From assembly GCA_036847185.1 (NCBI GenBank), contig DAIUAM010000009.1, positions 1 to 64,000 on the forward strand: 64,000 bases of DNA, given 5' to 3'. A program made the position numbers and the translations under genes. Of the stretch, positions 25,267-34,430 are shown piece after piece; position 1 is the stretch's first letter, and each line of letters begins with the position of its first letter. The notes beneath the pieces are model-generated. The model was given only the letters and a program-made list of their open reading frames with translations, had not been told where the DNA came from and did no database searches. The DNA is from UBA4738 sp002413305 (GTDB lineage: Bacteria; Actinomycetota; UBA4738).

Positions 25267-25797
25267 TCACACGGTGCGCCCGGCGGCGGCTTCGGCCATG
25301 CTCGCGAGGTTCTGCATGTTCTTGCGCACCATGCGCTGCACCACTGCGCGGGTCATGGCGCGCATCCCGGGCTTCAGCCAATAGGGCACATAGTTCTGGG
25401 GTCGAACCTCGCACGTGAAGGAGACCACCGCGCCATCGCCGGACGGCTGGATCGCGTAGCGGGTCGCGAAGCGCGCATGCCACTCCCTGCCGTGCTTTCG
25501 CTCCAGCGTCGACTCCGTGTCGAAGCCGAAGCGCGCATCCCGTTCGGCTTCGACCACGACGGACCGGTCGTGGAACTTCCCGTTGCCGTTCTCGCCGACC
25601 GAGGAGAACCGCTCGCCCACCGCAGCGGATCCCCACGGGGCTTCCATGGTCAGGAGCCGGAAGTTCTTGGTGGGCGACCGCTCCCCTGCCCACGCCAGAT
25701 GGGTGTTGAGGTCGGAGAGCACCTCGTAGATCGCCTCGGGCGACGCCTTCGACGGGACGGACACGCGGAACGTGAGGGTCGGCGGAACCTGGCTCAT
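25267..25797 (-). CDS. SRPBCC family (polyketide cyclase/START-like) protein
   Basis: 176 aa. It has the helix-grip fold pattern: an N-terminal strand (LTFRVSVPSKASPEAIYEVL), a central NFRLLTMEAPWGSAAVGERF, and the long C-terminal helix after PQNYVPYWLKPGMRAMTRAV. It binds an unknown hydrophobic ligand. ATG 25797 overlaps the cupin stop as ATGA, so the two are translationally coupled. It ends directly against the end of the convergent Gfo/Idh/MocA gene. Confidence 0.82.
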   Translation of the reverse strand: MSQVPPTLTFRVSVPSKASPEAIYEVLSDLNTHLAWAGERSPTKNFRLLTMEAPWGSAAVGERFSSVGENGNGKFHDRSVVVEAERDARFGFDTESTLERKHGREWHARFATRYAIQPSGDGAVVSFTCEVRPQNYVPYWLKPGMRAMTRAVVQRMVRKNMQNLASMAEAAAGRTV

Positions 25798-26177
25798 CGC
25801 GATCCCCCGATCGTCTCGTCGACCGGCCGCGCGTACTCCCGAACCTTGCCGCCCCAGTCGAGCAGCATGCACGGGTCGTCGCCGACGACCCAGGCGTCGT
25901 GACCAGGTGGGATCTGGAACACATCCCCCGGCGTGATGTCGAGCGTCGAGCCGTCGTTCACCTCCACATGCAGCCGCCCCGACAGGGCGTATCCCACATG
26001 CAGCAGCGGGCAGCTGTCCGTGCCCATCATCGGGCGGACGTCATTGGACCAGCGCCACCCGGGTTGAAACGTGGCAAGTCCCACCGGTGTCCCGAGGACG
26101 TTGACGATGCGCTCCCCTCCATTCGGGAAGCGAGTTTCGTCGTCGGGGTGGTCGAAGTTCCCTGCGAACGCCTCCAT
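25794..26177 (-). CDS. Cupin domain protein
   Basis: 127 aa single-domain beta barrel. Motif 1 is LLHVGYALSGRLHVEVNDG, with the His and the second-sphere residues. Motif 2 is GDVFQIPPGHDAWVVGDDP, with PxGH. One histidine of the classical motif 1 HxH is changed (HVGY), so the metal site may be reduced. ATG 26177 follows GAGGAGGG. It forms a two-gene unit with the SRPBCC protein. Relatives in Actinomycetota are often annotated as cupin_2 proteins without known substrate. Confidence 0.88.
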   Translation of the reverse strand: MEAFAGNFDHPDDETRFPNGGERIVNVLGTPVGLATFQPGWRWSNDVRPMMGTDSCPLLHVGYALSGRLHVEVNDGSTLDITPGDVFQIPPGHDAWVVGDDPCMLLDWGGKVREYARPVDETIGGSR

Positions 26178-26233
26178 CCGTCCCTCCTCTCGTCCGGCCC
26201 GAAGGTTGTTTCGGACCTGATCGGAACGGTAGG

Positions 26234-26269
26234 CGGGCGCGAGGCGCCCGTCATGAGGAGTTCTCCTCA
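26234..26269. repeat. Two adjacent hairpins between the HD-GYP and cupin genes
   Basis: CGGGCGC (26234-26240) pairs with GCGCCCG (26244-26250), and TGAGGAG (26254-26260) with CTCCTCA (26263-26269). The second overlaps the stop of the minus-strand HD-GYP gene. Probably a terminator for that gene; an operator for the cupin gene is the alternative. No T-run. Confidence 0.4.
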
Positions 26270-27850
26270 GGGCTCCAGGGGCTCGAGCGACGCCAGCATC
26301 CCGCGTTGCATGGCGAACAGCGTCGCGGTCGAGCGGCTGGATGCGCCGATCTTCGTGTAGATGCGCTCGATGTGATTGCCGGCCGTCTTGGGCGTGATGT
26401 TCAACGCCCGGGCGACATGCCGCGTCGAGGCTCCGCGCGCCACGAGGACGAGGACTTCGACCTCGCGCGGGGTGAGCCCGGCCGTCGAAGCGGGCGCTCC
26501 CGAACGCTTGTGGCCGGAGACCCCCAGAACGACGTCGACGGCAGCGCCATCGAGCTTTCCGCCACGGGCCTCTGCGCGCAGGTGCGCAGCCGCTTCAGTC
26601 GTCTCCAGGGCAGGTCGGTACGGACGGTCTTCGAGCAGGGCGTGGTACACGTCGGCGGCCGCCAGATACCGGCCGAGCAGGGGGATGTCCAACCCGCGCG
26701 CCCCGCGATGGTAGCCGGAGCCGTCGAGTCGCTCGTGGTCCGACGACGCGATCGCGGCCAGCCCGGCGAGCGCCACCGGTCGGCGAAGCATCCGCTCCGT
26801 GTAGTACGCGTGGAGGCGCACCCGCTCGCGCTCTCCCTCGGTGAGCGGCTCCTTCTTGTCCCAGATGCTGTTCGCGATCGCCGTTCGGCCGATGTCATGG
26901 AGGAGCCCGGCCCGCCTTACCGTGACGACGTCTCGCTCCGGCATGCCCGCGGCTCTCACCGCGTGCGCCGCTAGGTCGGCCACGCCACGGGAGTGCCCGG
27001 AGAACCACGGTGACTTCAGATCCGCGATGTCAGCCAGCACCTCGAGCGCGGAGTCGAACCCCTCCTCGGTGAGCGGAGGCCGCGGCAGCGGCTCGGCATC
27101 GATGACCCGGTCCCACGTGGTCTCGTCCTGATCCCCCAGGATCTCCGGCGCTCCCTCGCAGAAGACCTGCACGAGCTCGGGCGAGAACAGCTTCCCTGCG
27201 CGGAGTCGGGCCATCTCCGTCGCTCCTTCGACTCCGTGCAGGCGATGATGGACCTCTGCGCCCTCCGCGAGTTGCATCAGCCGCACCGACATCGGCACTT
27301 CCTCCGACGCGATCCCGCGCGGCACGCCCTTGCCGTCCCACCGAGCGAACGTGTGCGACAGCGCCTCCCCAACGCCGGGGTCCAGCCCGATCCGAAGGGA
27401 CACCTCCCTCGTGACGGCCCCGTGGGCGAGGAACACCGACTCGACCGTCTTCCCGCCGCTCAAGGTGATCTCCGTGGCCGCGCGGACGCGGGAGGCGACG
27501 GAGCGACCGGAGCCGGCGCGCCCGAGCACGTAGAGCATCTGGGCGAGCTGGGACGGTCCCACGTGGTACATGCCGGACCGGAACGCGATGTCGTTCCCGA
27601 ACATCTGGGCGAGCTCGAAGGACTGGCCCGTGCAGACGGTGGCGAGCAACGTCACCCAGTAGGTCTCGGAGCGCTCGGCCTCATCCAGGGCGACGTGATC
27701 GGCGAGTCGCAGCGCGATCAGGCAGGAACGCAGTACGTGCTCCATGGGCTGGCCGAGCCCGAGGTCGGACGAGAAGGAGAGGACGGCCATCAGCTCCGAG
27801 AGCCTCACCCCCGATGACCGACTCGCCATCGCGCTGGACTGGTCCCTCAT
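26267..27850 (-). CDS. HD-GYP domain protein with LuxR-type DNA-binding tail
   Basis: 527 aa. The N-terminal 280 residues form a partly degenerate HD region (HTFARWDGKGVPRG near residue 170). The second domain (about 290-440) is HD-GYP-like, with LLHDIGRTAIANSIWD, LHAYYTERML, SSDHERLDGSGYHRG and RYLAAADVYHALLEDRPYRP. The C-terminal LuxR helix-turn-helix is LTPREVEVLVLVARGASTRH, then ALNITPKTAGNHIERIYTKI. It may link a cyclic-nucleotide or HD-hydrolase signal to transcription. Start ATG 27850 is uncertain; 27829 is possible. It is divergent from the Mg2+ ATPase gene. Confidence 0.85.
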   Translation of the reverse strand: MRDQSSAMASRSSGVRLSELMAVLSFSSDLGLGQPMEHVLRSCLIALRLADHVALDEAERSETYWVTLLATVCTGQSFELAQMFGNDIAFRSGMYHVGPSQLAQMLYVLGRAGSGRSVASRVRAATEITLSGGKTVESVFLAHGAVTREVSLRIGLDPGVGEALSHTFARWDGKGVPRGIASEEVPMSVRLMQLAEGAEVHHRLHGVEGATEMARLRAGKLFSPELVQVFCEGAPEILGDQDETTWDRVIDAEPLPRPPLTEEGFDSALEVLADIADLKSPWFSGHSRGVADLAAHAVRAAGMPERDVVTVRRAGLLHDIGRTAIANSIWDKKEPLTEGERERVRLHAYYTERMLRRPVALAGLAAIASSDHERLDGSGYHRGARGLDIPLLGRYLAAADVYHALLEDRPYRPALETTEAAAHLRAEARGGKLDGAAVDVVLGVSGHKRSGAPASTAGLTPREVEVLVLVARGASTRHVARALNITPKTAGNHIERIYTKIGASSRSTATLFAMQRGMLASLEPLEP

Positions 27851-28028
27851 CACCGAACCCGTGTCGTCCCGCTCGCCCGCGGCTCGCATATGGGTGCCAA
27901 CGCTACACGGCGCTTCGGGCCCGGGGTCGCGTGGCGCTCGGAGGTGGGTCCCGGGGACTAGTCGCTCGCCGGATGACCAGCTGCCGTTCATGGACAACTG
28001 AGGTGCCGTGAGAGGGAGGCACGGCGTC

Positions 28029-28034
28029 TAGACT
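28029..28034 (+). promoter_or_regulatory. -10 element for a leaderless mgtA transcript
   Basis: TAGACT ends 10 bp before the mgtA ATG. Transcription starting 7-8 bp downstream would begin at or beside the start codon, which agrees with the absence of a Shine-Dalgarno. No M-box-like leader is possible in this layout. Confidence 0.45.
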
Positions 28035-28044
28035 CCCCCGCGGC

Positions 28045-30684
28045 ATGAGTGCCGTCGCGAAGGTGGCCGAGGGCTGGCAGGATCTCGACCTCGCCGCGGC
28101 GGCCGCGATGGAGGGGGGCGCCGTCCTCGAGCGCTTGGGCTCGACCGGGATGGGACTTTCTCCCGAGGAGGCCGCCCGGCGACTGGCGGCCATCGGGCCG
28201 AACGCGGTCCTCAGTCACGGCGCGCGGCCCCTGCAGGTCCTTGCGCGCCAGCTCAGGAACCCGCTCCTCATCCTCTTGGCCGGCGCCGCGTTCGTCTCGA
28301 TCCTGGTCCATGAGCACGCCGACGCCCTGATCATCTTCGTCATCGTGTGCCTGTCGGTCGGGCTCGGCTTCGTGAACGAGTACCGCTCCGAACGGGCCGT
28401 CGAAGAGCTGCACTCCAGCATCCACCACACGGTCGTGGCCACTCGGGGTGGCAGGGCCACCGCCGTCGACGTGACCGAACTGGTTCCCGGCGACGTGGTC
28501 ACGTTGGACGTGGGTGAGATCGTCCCTGCGGATCTTCGGCTGTTGGAATCGACGGCCCTCGAGTGCGACGAATCCGCGCTCACCGGCGAGTCGATGCCCG
28601 CGCCGAAGGCGGCCGCCCCGGTGAAGGCCGGCGGGGGACCCTTGGATCTCGCCGCCTGCGCGTTCATGGGCACGGTCGTGCGCTCGGGCACCGCCCGGGC
28701 CGTCGTGGTGCGAACCAGCGGCCGGACGGCCTTCGGCCGGATCGCGCAGGGGTTGGGGACCCGGCCACCCGAGACCGCGTTCCAGCTTGGGCTCCGGGAC
28801 TTCTCCAAGCTCCTGATCCGGGTCACCATAGTGCTCACCGTCTCAATCTTCGCCATCAACGCCCTGCTCCACCGCCCCCTGCTGGAGGCGGCCCTCTTCG
28901 CACTGGCCATCGCCGTGGGACTCACCCCGCAGCTCCTCCCGGCCATCGTCACGGTGAGCCTCTCCACGGGAGCTCGGCGGCTGGCCAGGAAGAAGGTCGT
29001 GGTGAAGCGGCTGGTGAGCATCGAGGACCTAGGGAACCTCGAGATCCTGTTCACCGACAAGACCGGGACCCTCACGGAGGGCCGGATCGATTTCCTCGGC
29101 GGCGTCGACCCTGCCGGGACGCCGTCCGAGCAGGTCCTCCGGTTCGGCCTGCTGTGCAACTCGGCGGTCGTGCAGGACGGGACGCCGGTGGGCGGGAATC
29201 CCCTGGACCAGGCCTTGTGGGTCAGCCCGCAGGCGTCAGGTCTGCCGGTCGAAGCCTGGACGAAGGTTGCCGAGGCGCCGTTCGACTTCGACCGCAGGCT
29301 CATGTCGGTCCTGGTGCAGGGCTCCGACCGCCGCCGGCTGATGATCACCAAGGGCGCCCCCGAGTCCGTCCTGACCCGCTGCACCGGCACCGGCTCGAAC
29401 GCGAAGGGGACGCTCGACGGTCTGTTCGCAGCCGGGTCGCGAGTCGTCGCGGTGGCCACGCGGGACGGTGACTCGCTGACCGGCATCGGGCCCGACGACG
29501 AACACGACCTCACCCTCGCCGGGTTCCTCACCTTCGCCGATCCGCCGAAGGCCGACGCCGCCCGCTCGCTCGCCCGCCTCCGAACACTCGGCGTCGAGGT
29601 GAAGGTGGTGACCGGCGACAACGACCTGGTGGCCCGGAAGGTCTGCACGGACCTCGGCATGGAGGTCACCGGGGTCCTCACCGGAAGCGACCTCGACCAT
29701 CTGGACGACATGGCGCTGGCGGTCGCGCTTCCCAAGACGTCGATCTTCGCCCGGGCCACCCCCGACCAGAAGTCGCGGATCATCCGGGCCCAGCGCGGCC
29801 TGGGATCCGACGTCGGGTTCCTCGGCGACGGGGTGAACGACGCCGTGGCCCTGCACGATGCCGACGTGGGCATCTCGGTGGACTCGGCGGCCGACGTGGC
29901 AAAGGACGCTGCGGACATCGTCATGCTGGAGAAGGACCTCGGGGTGCTGGCCGATGGAGTGGTGGAGGGCCGGAGGATCTTCGCGAACACGATCAAGTAC
30001 GTCCTGATGGGGACGTCGTCGAACTTCGGCAACATGTTCAGCGCGGCCGGCGCTTCGATCTTCCTGAAGTTCCTGCCGATGCTCCCCACGCAGATCCTGC
30101 TCAACAACCTCATGTACGACGGGAGCGAGATCACGATCCCCACCGACAACGTCGACGAGGAACTCCTGCAACGCCCGTCCCAGTGGGACACGAGGTTCAT
30201 CCGGCGCTTCATGTCGTTCTTCGGGCCCATCAGCTCCATCTACGACTTCCTGACGTTCGGGGTGATGCTGTGGATCTTCCATGCCGGCGCGGGGCTGTTC
30301 CGGACCGGCTGGTTCGTGGAGTCGCTGGCCACGCAGTCGCTGGTCATCTTCGTCATCCGGACGCGGCGCGTCCCGTTCTACCGGAGCCGGCCCAGCCGGC
30401 CCCTGCTCATCGCGACGATCGCCTGCGCCGGCCTCGGGGTGGCCATCCCGTTCATCGGGCCGGTGGCCCACGCGTTCGGATTCCGGCCCCTCCCCGCGGG
30501 TTTCCTGGGCATCCTCCTGCTCATGATCGCCACGTACCTCTTGCTCGTGGAGCTGGGCAAGCGGCGGTTCTTCCACCTGGAACGTGGCCGGGCGCCGGTG
30601 GCCGTCCGCCTGCCCGCCCAGCACCGGCGGATCCGCCGGCTGGTCACCCGGTGGTCGCACGCCGCGCCACTGTCCACCGGGTAG
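28045..30684 (+). CDS. mgtA: Magnesium-translocating P-type ATPase
   Basis: 879 aa P3B-type ATPase that imports Mg2+ across the cytoplasmic membrane. The phosphorylated Asp is in LFTDKTGTLTEG near residue 341; the actuator loop is DESALTGESMP; the hinge is FLGDGVNDAVALHDADVGIS. Membrane signatures specific to MgtA are AVGLTPQLLPAIVTVSLSTG and the C-terminal TSSNFGNMFSAAGASIFLKF with NLMYDGSEITIPTDNVD. Length and domain order are complete. The transcript is probably leaderless. Confidence 0.95.
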   Translation: MSAVAKVAEGWQDLDLAAAAAMEGGAVLERLGSTGMGLSPEEAARRLAAIGPNAVLSHGARPLQVLARQLRNPLLILLAGAAFVSILVHEHADALIIFVIVCLSVGLGFVNEYRSERAVEELHSSIHHTVVATRGGRATAVDVTELVPGDVVTLDVGEIVPADLRLLESTALECDESALTGESMPAPKAAAPVKAGGGPLDLAACAFMGTVVRSGTARAVVVRTSGRTAFGRIAQGLGTRPPETAFQLGLRDFSKLLIRVTIVLTVSIFAINALLHRPLLEAALFALAIAVGLTPQLLPAIVTVSLSTGARRLARKKVVVKRLVSIEDLGNLEILFTDKTGTLTEGRIDFLGGVDPAGTPSEQVLRFGLLCNSAVVQDGTPVGGNPLDQALWVSPQASGLPVEAWTKVAEAPFDFDRRLMSVLVQGSDRRRLMITKGAPESVLTRCTGTGSNAKGTLDGLFAAGSRVVAVATRDGDSLTGIGPDDEHDLTLAGFLTFADPPKADAARSLARLRTLGVEVKVVTGDNDLVARKVCTDLGMEVTGVLTGSDLDHLDDMALAVALPKTSIFARATPDQKSRIIRAQRGLGSDVGFLGDGVNDAVALHDADVGISVDSAADVAKDAADIVMLEKDLGVLADGVVEGRRIFANTIKYVLMGTSSNFGNMFSAAGASIFLKFLPMLPTQILLNNLMYDGSEITIPTDNVDEELLQRPSQWDTRFIRRFMSFFGPISSIYDFLTFGVMLWIFHAGAGLFRTGWFVESLATQSLVIFVIRTRRVPFYRSRPSRPLLIATIACAGLGVAIPFIGPVAHAFGFRPLPAGFLGILLLMIATYLLLVELGKRRFFHLERGRAPVAVRLPAQHRRIRRLVTRWSHAAPLSTG

Positions 30685-30718
30685 AAGGGCATCCCCTTGG
30701 ACGGGGTCGACGCGCCCG

Positions 30719-32287
30719 TCAGCCGGGCGGGCCGAACCCACCCCCGCCCGGCGTCTCGACCACGACGATGTCCCCAGGCCGAAGCTCCACCGCCGTCTTG
30801 CCCGGGAGCGCACGGTCCGTGCCCTCCCGGCGCAGCGCGTTTCGGCCCGTCGCCCCTGGGCTGCCGCCGGCCAGTCCCCAGGGGGCATGCGTCCGGCGGT
30901 CGGTCAACAGCGTCAGGGTGGCTCGTTCGCCGAGGACTTCGATCGAGCGACGGACCCCATCGCCACCGCGCCATCGACCTCTGCCGCCGGACCCGTCCCG
31001 CAACCGGTACTCCATCACCCGGAGCGGGTAGGCCATCTCCAGGGCCTCGGCCGGCGTGTTGAGGGTGTTCGTCATGTGTGTGTGGACGCCGCTCATGCCG
31101 TCCCGGCCGGGACGGGCGCCTTGGCCGCCGGCCACCGTCTCGTAGTAGGTGAAGGGCGCGCCGGTCCGAGGATCGACGCCCCCGATCAGCGTGTTATTCA
31201 TGGTGCCCTGCGACGCGGCCGGTACGCGGTCCGGCAGTGCGCGGGCCAGCGCACCGAGCAGGACGTCCACGATCCGCTGCGAGGTCTCGACGTTGCCGGC
31301 CGCCACGGCCGCCGGCGGCTCCGGGTTCAGGAGGCATCCCTTCGGCGCACGAACGACCAGGGGCCGGAGGGACCCGGCGTTGGCGGGGATGTCCGGGTCG
31401 GTCACCGCCCGGAGCACGTACGCGCACGCCGAGACGGTCACCGCGAAGGGCGCGTTCACGCTCCCTCGGACCTGCGGAGCGGTCCCCTCGAAGTCGACCA
31501 GCAGGCGGTCATCTTCGACCTGGATCAGCACGCGGATCGGGATGGGGTCCTCGGTGACGCCGTCATCGTCCATGGCGTCCTCGAAGCGATAGTGGCCGTT
31601 CGGGATCTCGCGCAGGGCGGCCCGGACGGCTCGCTCCGCGTGATCCTTCGTGGCCGTCATGCTCTCGAGCAGGAGCCCCTCCCCGAGCCGGCCGGCCAGG
31701 TCGCGGAGCCGTTCGGCGGCGAGGTGGTTCGCGCCGGTCTGGGCCCGCAGGTCGCCGATCCGCTCATCGGGGGTGCGGGTGTTGGCCAGCAAGAGCCGGA
31801 CGAGGTCCTGGTCCTCCCGCCCGGCCCGCCACAGCTTGACGGGCGGGATCCGGATGCCCTCCTGGAAGATCTCGGTCGCGCCGGCCGGCATGCTCCCGGG
31901 TGCGCTCCCGCCCACGTCGGCGTGGTGGGCGCGATTCGCGACGAAGCCCAGCAGCTGCCCATCGTGGCCGTGGACCGGGGAGATGACCGTCCAGTCGGGC
32001 AGGTGCGTGCCGCCGGCGAACGGGTCGGACAACAGGACCTGGTCACCCGGCTCCAGCTCGCCGAACGTGTCCAGCGCGGCCGCCACCGAGGCCGGCATGG
32101 CCCCCAGATGGACGGGGATGTGTTCGGCCTGCGCGACGAGCTCGCCGTCCGGTCCGAACAGCGCGGCCGAGCAGTCCACTCGCTCCTTGATGTTCGGCGA
32201 GTAGGCGGTCCGGCGGAGGGCGACCCCGGCCTCCTCGGCCACCCCGGCCAGCGCGTTCCGGGTGACCTCCAGCGTCACCGGATCCAC
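30719..32287 (-). CDS. hyuB: Hydantoinase B/oxoprolinase family protein
   Basis: 522 aa. Typical stretches are VDPVTLEVTRNALAGVAEEA at the start, NIKERVDCSAALFGPDGEL, HVGYA-like region replaced by RAHHADVGGSAPGSMP, and the ending VETPGGGGFGPPG. It forms the beta subunit of an ATP-dependent hydantoinase or 5-oxoprolinase with HyuA. GTG 32287 lies one base after the HyuA stop, so the two are coupled. The exact substrate (hydantoin, oxoproline or acetone-type ketone) cannot be told from sequence. Confidence 0.93.
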   Translation of the reverse strand: MDPVTLEVTRNALAGVAEEAGVALRRTAYSPNIKERVDCSAALFGPDGELVAQAEHIPVHLGAMPASVAAALDTFGELEPGDQVLLSDPFAGGTHLPDWTVISPVHGHDGQLLGFVANRAHHADVGGSAPGSMPAGATEIFQEGIRIPPVKLWRAGREDQDLVRLLLANTRTPDERIGDLRAQTGANHLAAERLRDLAGRLGEGLLLESMTATKDHAERAVRAALREIPNGHYRFEDAMDDDGVTEDPIPIRVLIQVEDDRLLVDFEGTAPQVRGSVNAPFAVTVSACAYVLRAVTDPDIPANAGSLRPLVVRAPKGCLLNPEPPAAVAAGNVETSQRIVDVLLGALARALPDRVPAASQGTMNNTLIGGVDPRTGAPFTYYETVAGGQGARPGRDGMSGVHTHMTNTLNTPAEALEMAYPLRVMEYRLRDGSGGRGRWRGGDGVRRSIEVLGERATLTLLTDRRTHAPWGLAGGSPGATGRNALRREGTDRALPGKTAVELRPGDIVVVETPGGGGFGPPG

Positions 32288-32288
32288 G

Positions 32289-34328
32289 TCAGCGCTCCCG
32301 GATGACCAGGTTGCCCGCGGGGTCCACGTCGGCCCGTTGTCCGGGCAGCACCAAGCAGGTCGAATCCACCCCGGCCACGATCGCCGGCCCGTCGAACGCG
32401 TCACCGGCGCCGAGCGCCTCCATCTGGTAAAGGGCTGCGGCCGTCTGCTCCTCTCCGATGGAAACGGCCCGTTCGCCGCGACGAGCGCGCTCGGCCCCAA
32501 CGCCGGGCGGGATCACCGGCGTGGCGGCGCGGGGTGGAGGTCCTTCGGCCCGAACCCGGAGGTTGACGATGTCCACCGGCGCGTCGGTGTGCGCGTATCC
32601 GTACCGCTCCCGGTGGGCCCGGTGGAACGCCTCCGCCAGCTTCGCCGGGTCGGCAGCTCCTTCCGGGGCCGCCACTGCGAGCTCGAACGCCTGCCCCCGA
32701 TAGCGGCAGTCGGCCGACCGGTGCATCGCGACGGCGTCGACCCCCTGGCGCTTCACCAGCCGCCCGGCATCTTCCTCCAGGTCCCGCCATCCCGCTTCAA
32801 GCTCGGCCGGTTCGAGGTCGCGGGAGTCGGCCAGGCGGGTCCGGACCAGGTCGACAGCGATGGGCGCCGCCAACAGGCCGAACGCGGACAGCACGCCGGG
32901 ATGGCGCGGAACGATCACGGTCTCGAAGCCGAGCTCCCGGGCCAGGGCGCCTTGATGGAGCGGGCCCGCGCCGCCGAACGCCAGCAGCGCGTACCGGCGC
33001 GGGTCGCGGCCGCGCTCGACCGAGACCACACGTAAGGCCTTCGCGACCTGCGCCTGGAGCACGCGAAGGATCCCCGACGCGCACGTCGGGCCGTCGAGGT
33101 CCAGCTCGTCGGCCAGCGCGCCGACCGCCCGGCGAGCGGGCTCGGGATGCAGCTCCACCGAGCCGCCCAGCCGGTCCTCGCCGCCCAGGAGTCCGGTCAG
33201 GAGGTAGGCGTCGGTCACGGTCGGTTCGGCGCCACCTCGGCCGTAGCTCGCCGGTCCGGGATCGGCGCCGGCCGACCTCGGGCCTACCCGGAGCGCGCCG
33301 CCCGGGTCGCGCCAGGCGATGCTCCCTCCGCCTGCTCCCACCGTGTGGACCTCGGTGGAGGACACGCCGAACGGCAGCCCGCCGATCTCCCCTTCCGCCG
33401 TGGTCCGGGGCCGGCCGCCTTCGATCAACGTGGCGTCGGTCGACGTCCCTCCCATGTCGAAGGCGATCACGTCCCCGTAGCCGGCAGCCGCCCCGACCGC
33501 GGCTGCTCCCCAGGCTCCGGCCGCGGGGCCCGATAGCAGGGTGTGAACGGGGGACGTCGCCGCCAAGCCCGCCGTGAACGTCCCCCCACCCGACCGCATC
33601 ACTTCGACGTCGGCTCCGAGCCCTTCCTCGCGCAGCCGCTCGGCCAGGTTGCCGAGGTATGTGCGCATGACCGGCTTCACGTAGGCGTTCAGCGCGGTGG
33701 TGCTGGCTCGTTCGTACTCGCGGAACACGGGGAGCACGTCGGACGAACAGCTCACGTCCATGCCGCCCAGCGCCACGGCGATGGCGCGCTCGTGGCTCGG
33801 GTCCAGGAAGGAGAACAGGAGACAGACCGCGACCGACTCGGGGTCGAGCCGCCGCACCGCGTCGGCCACGACCTCCGGCGACTCCAGCTCCCGGAGGACG
33901 GTGGCGTCGGCTAGGACCCGCTCGGCCGCCTCGACCACCAGCTCATGAGGCACCAGGGGCGGCGGCCGATCGGCGAACTGGTCATAGAGCTTCGGTCGGT
34001 TCTGTCGCCCGATCTCCAGCAGGTCCCGAAAACCCTCGGTGGTGACCAGGACGGTCCGGGCACCGCGCCGCTCCAGGACGGCGTTGGTGGCCACCGTGGT
34101 CCCGTGCACGAACCTCCGCAACGACCCGGCATCCACGCCCATCCAGCGCAGACCGGCGAGCACACCTTCTGCCTGATCGTTCGGCGTCGAGGGCACCTTC
34201 GCCACCCGAAGGCCGTCTTCGCCGAGCAGCACGAGGTCGGTGAACGTGCCCCCCACGTCCACACCGAGCACCGGGTCCACGGTACCCAACGATAGCGAGA
34301 CACTTTCGGTGGCGCTGCTAGGGGTCAT
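32289..34328 (-). CDS. hyuA: Hydantoinase/oxoprolinase family protein, ATP-binding subunit
   Basis: 679 aa from ATG 34328, or 663 from GTG 34280, which begins VDPVLGVDVGGTFTDLVLLG, the usual family N-terminus. The ASKHA phosphate-binding motifs are DVGGTFTDL, HGTTVATNAVLERRGARTVL and IAFDMGGTSTDATLIEGG. The C-terminal part contains CRYRGQAFELAV and YGYAHTDAPVDIVNLRVRAE. It phosphorylates the substrate amide in partnership with HyuB. A double palindrome lies just upstream and probably controls the pair. Neither candidate start has a good Shine-Dalgarno. Confidence 0.92.
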   Translation of the reverse strand: MTPSSATESVSLSLGTVDPVLGVDVGGTFTDLVLLGEDGLRVAKVPSTPNDQAEGVLAGLRWMGVDAGSLRRFVHGTTVATNAVLERRGARTVLVTTEGFRDLLEIGRQNRPKLYDQFADRPPPLVPHELVVEAAERVLADATVLRELESPEVVADAVRRLDPESVAVCLLFSFLDPSHERAIAVALGGMDVSCSSDVLPVFREYERASTTALNAYVKPVMRTYLGNLAERLREEGLGADVEVMRSGGGTFTAGLAATSPVHTLLSGPAAGAWGAAAVGAAAGYGDVIAFDMGGTSTDATLIEGGRPRTTAEGEIGGLPFGVSSTEVHTVGAGGGSIAWRDPGGALRVGPRSAGADPGPASYGRGGAEPTVTDAYLLTGLLGGEDRLGGSVELHPEPARRAVGALADELDLDGPTCASGILRVLQAQVAKALRVVSVERGRDPRRYALLAFGGAGPLHQGALARELGFETVIVPRHPGVLSAFGLLAAPIAVDLVRTRLADSRDLEPAELEAGWRDLEEDAGRLVKRQGVDAVAMHRSADCRYRGQAFELAVAAPEGAADPAKLAEAFHRAHRERYGYAHTDAPVDIVNLRVRAEGPPPRAATPVIPPGVGAERARRGERAVSIGEEQTAAALYQMEALGAGDAFDGPAIVAGVDSTCLVLPGQRADVDPAGNLVIRER

Positions 34329-34347
34329 GACCCGGCGAGCCTTATCC

Positions 34348-34379
34348 ATGTATGGCGCTATACGTATGGCGCCATACAT
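34348..34379. promoter_or_regulatory. Nested palindromic operator upstream of hyuAB
   Basis: ATGTATGGCGC (34348-34358) and GCGCCATACAT (34369-34379) form a perfect 11-bp inverted repeat with a 10-bp spacer. Inside it, TATGGCGCCATA (34365-34376) is a 12-bp perfect palindrome and TATGGCGCTATA (34351-34362) is its near copy, offset by 14 bp. The site begins 20 bp before the HyuA ATG and is AT-richer than its surroundings. This looks like two tandem sites for a GntR- or TetR-type dimer. No such regulator gene is adjacent. Confidence 0.7.
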
Positions 34380-34430
34380 CCGAACAGAGCCCGGCCCCAC
34401 CCGTCGCCGGGCCCGAGCCAGGAAAGCGCG

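Noticed and set aside
30719..32305. Long plus-strand open frame opposite hyuB, and similar ones opposite the kinases and S9 peptidase
   Set aside because: No family motifs or ribosome sites. The opposite strand carries complete, recognisable proteins.
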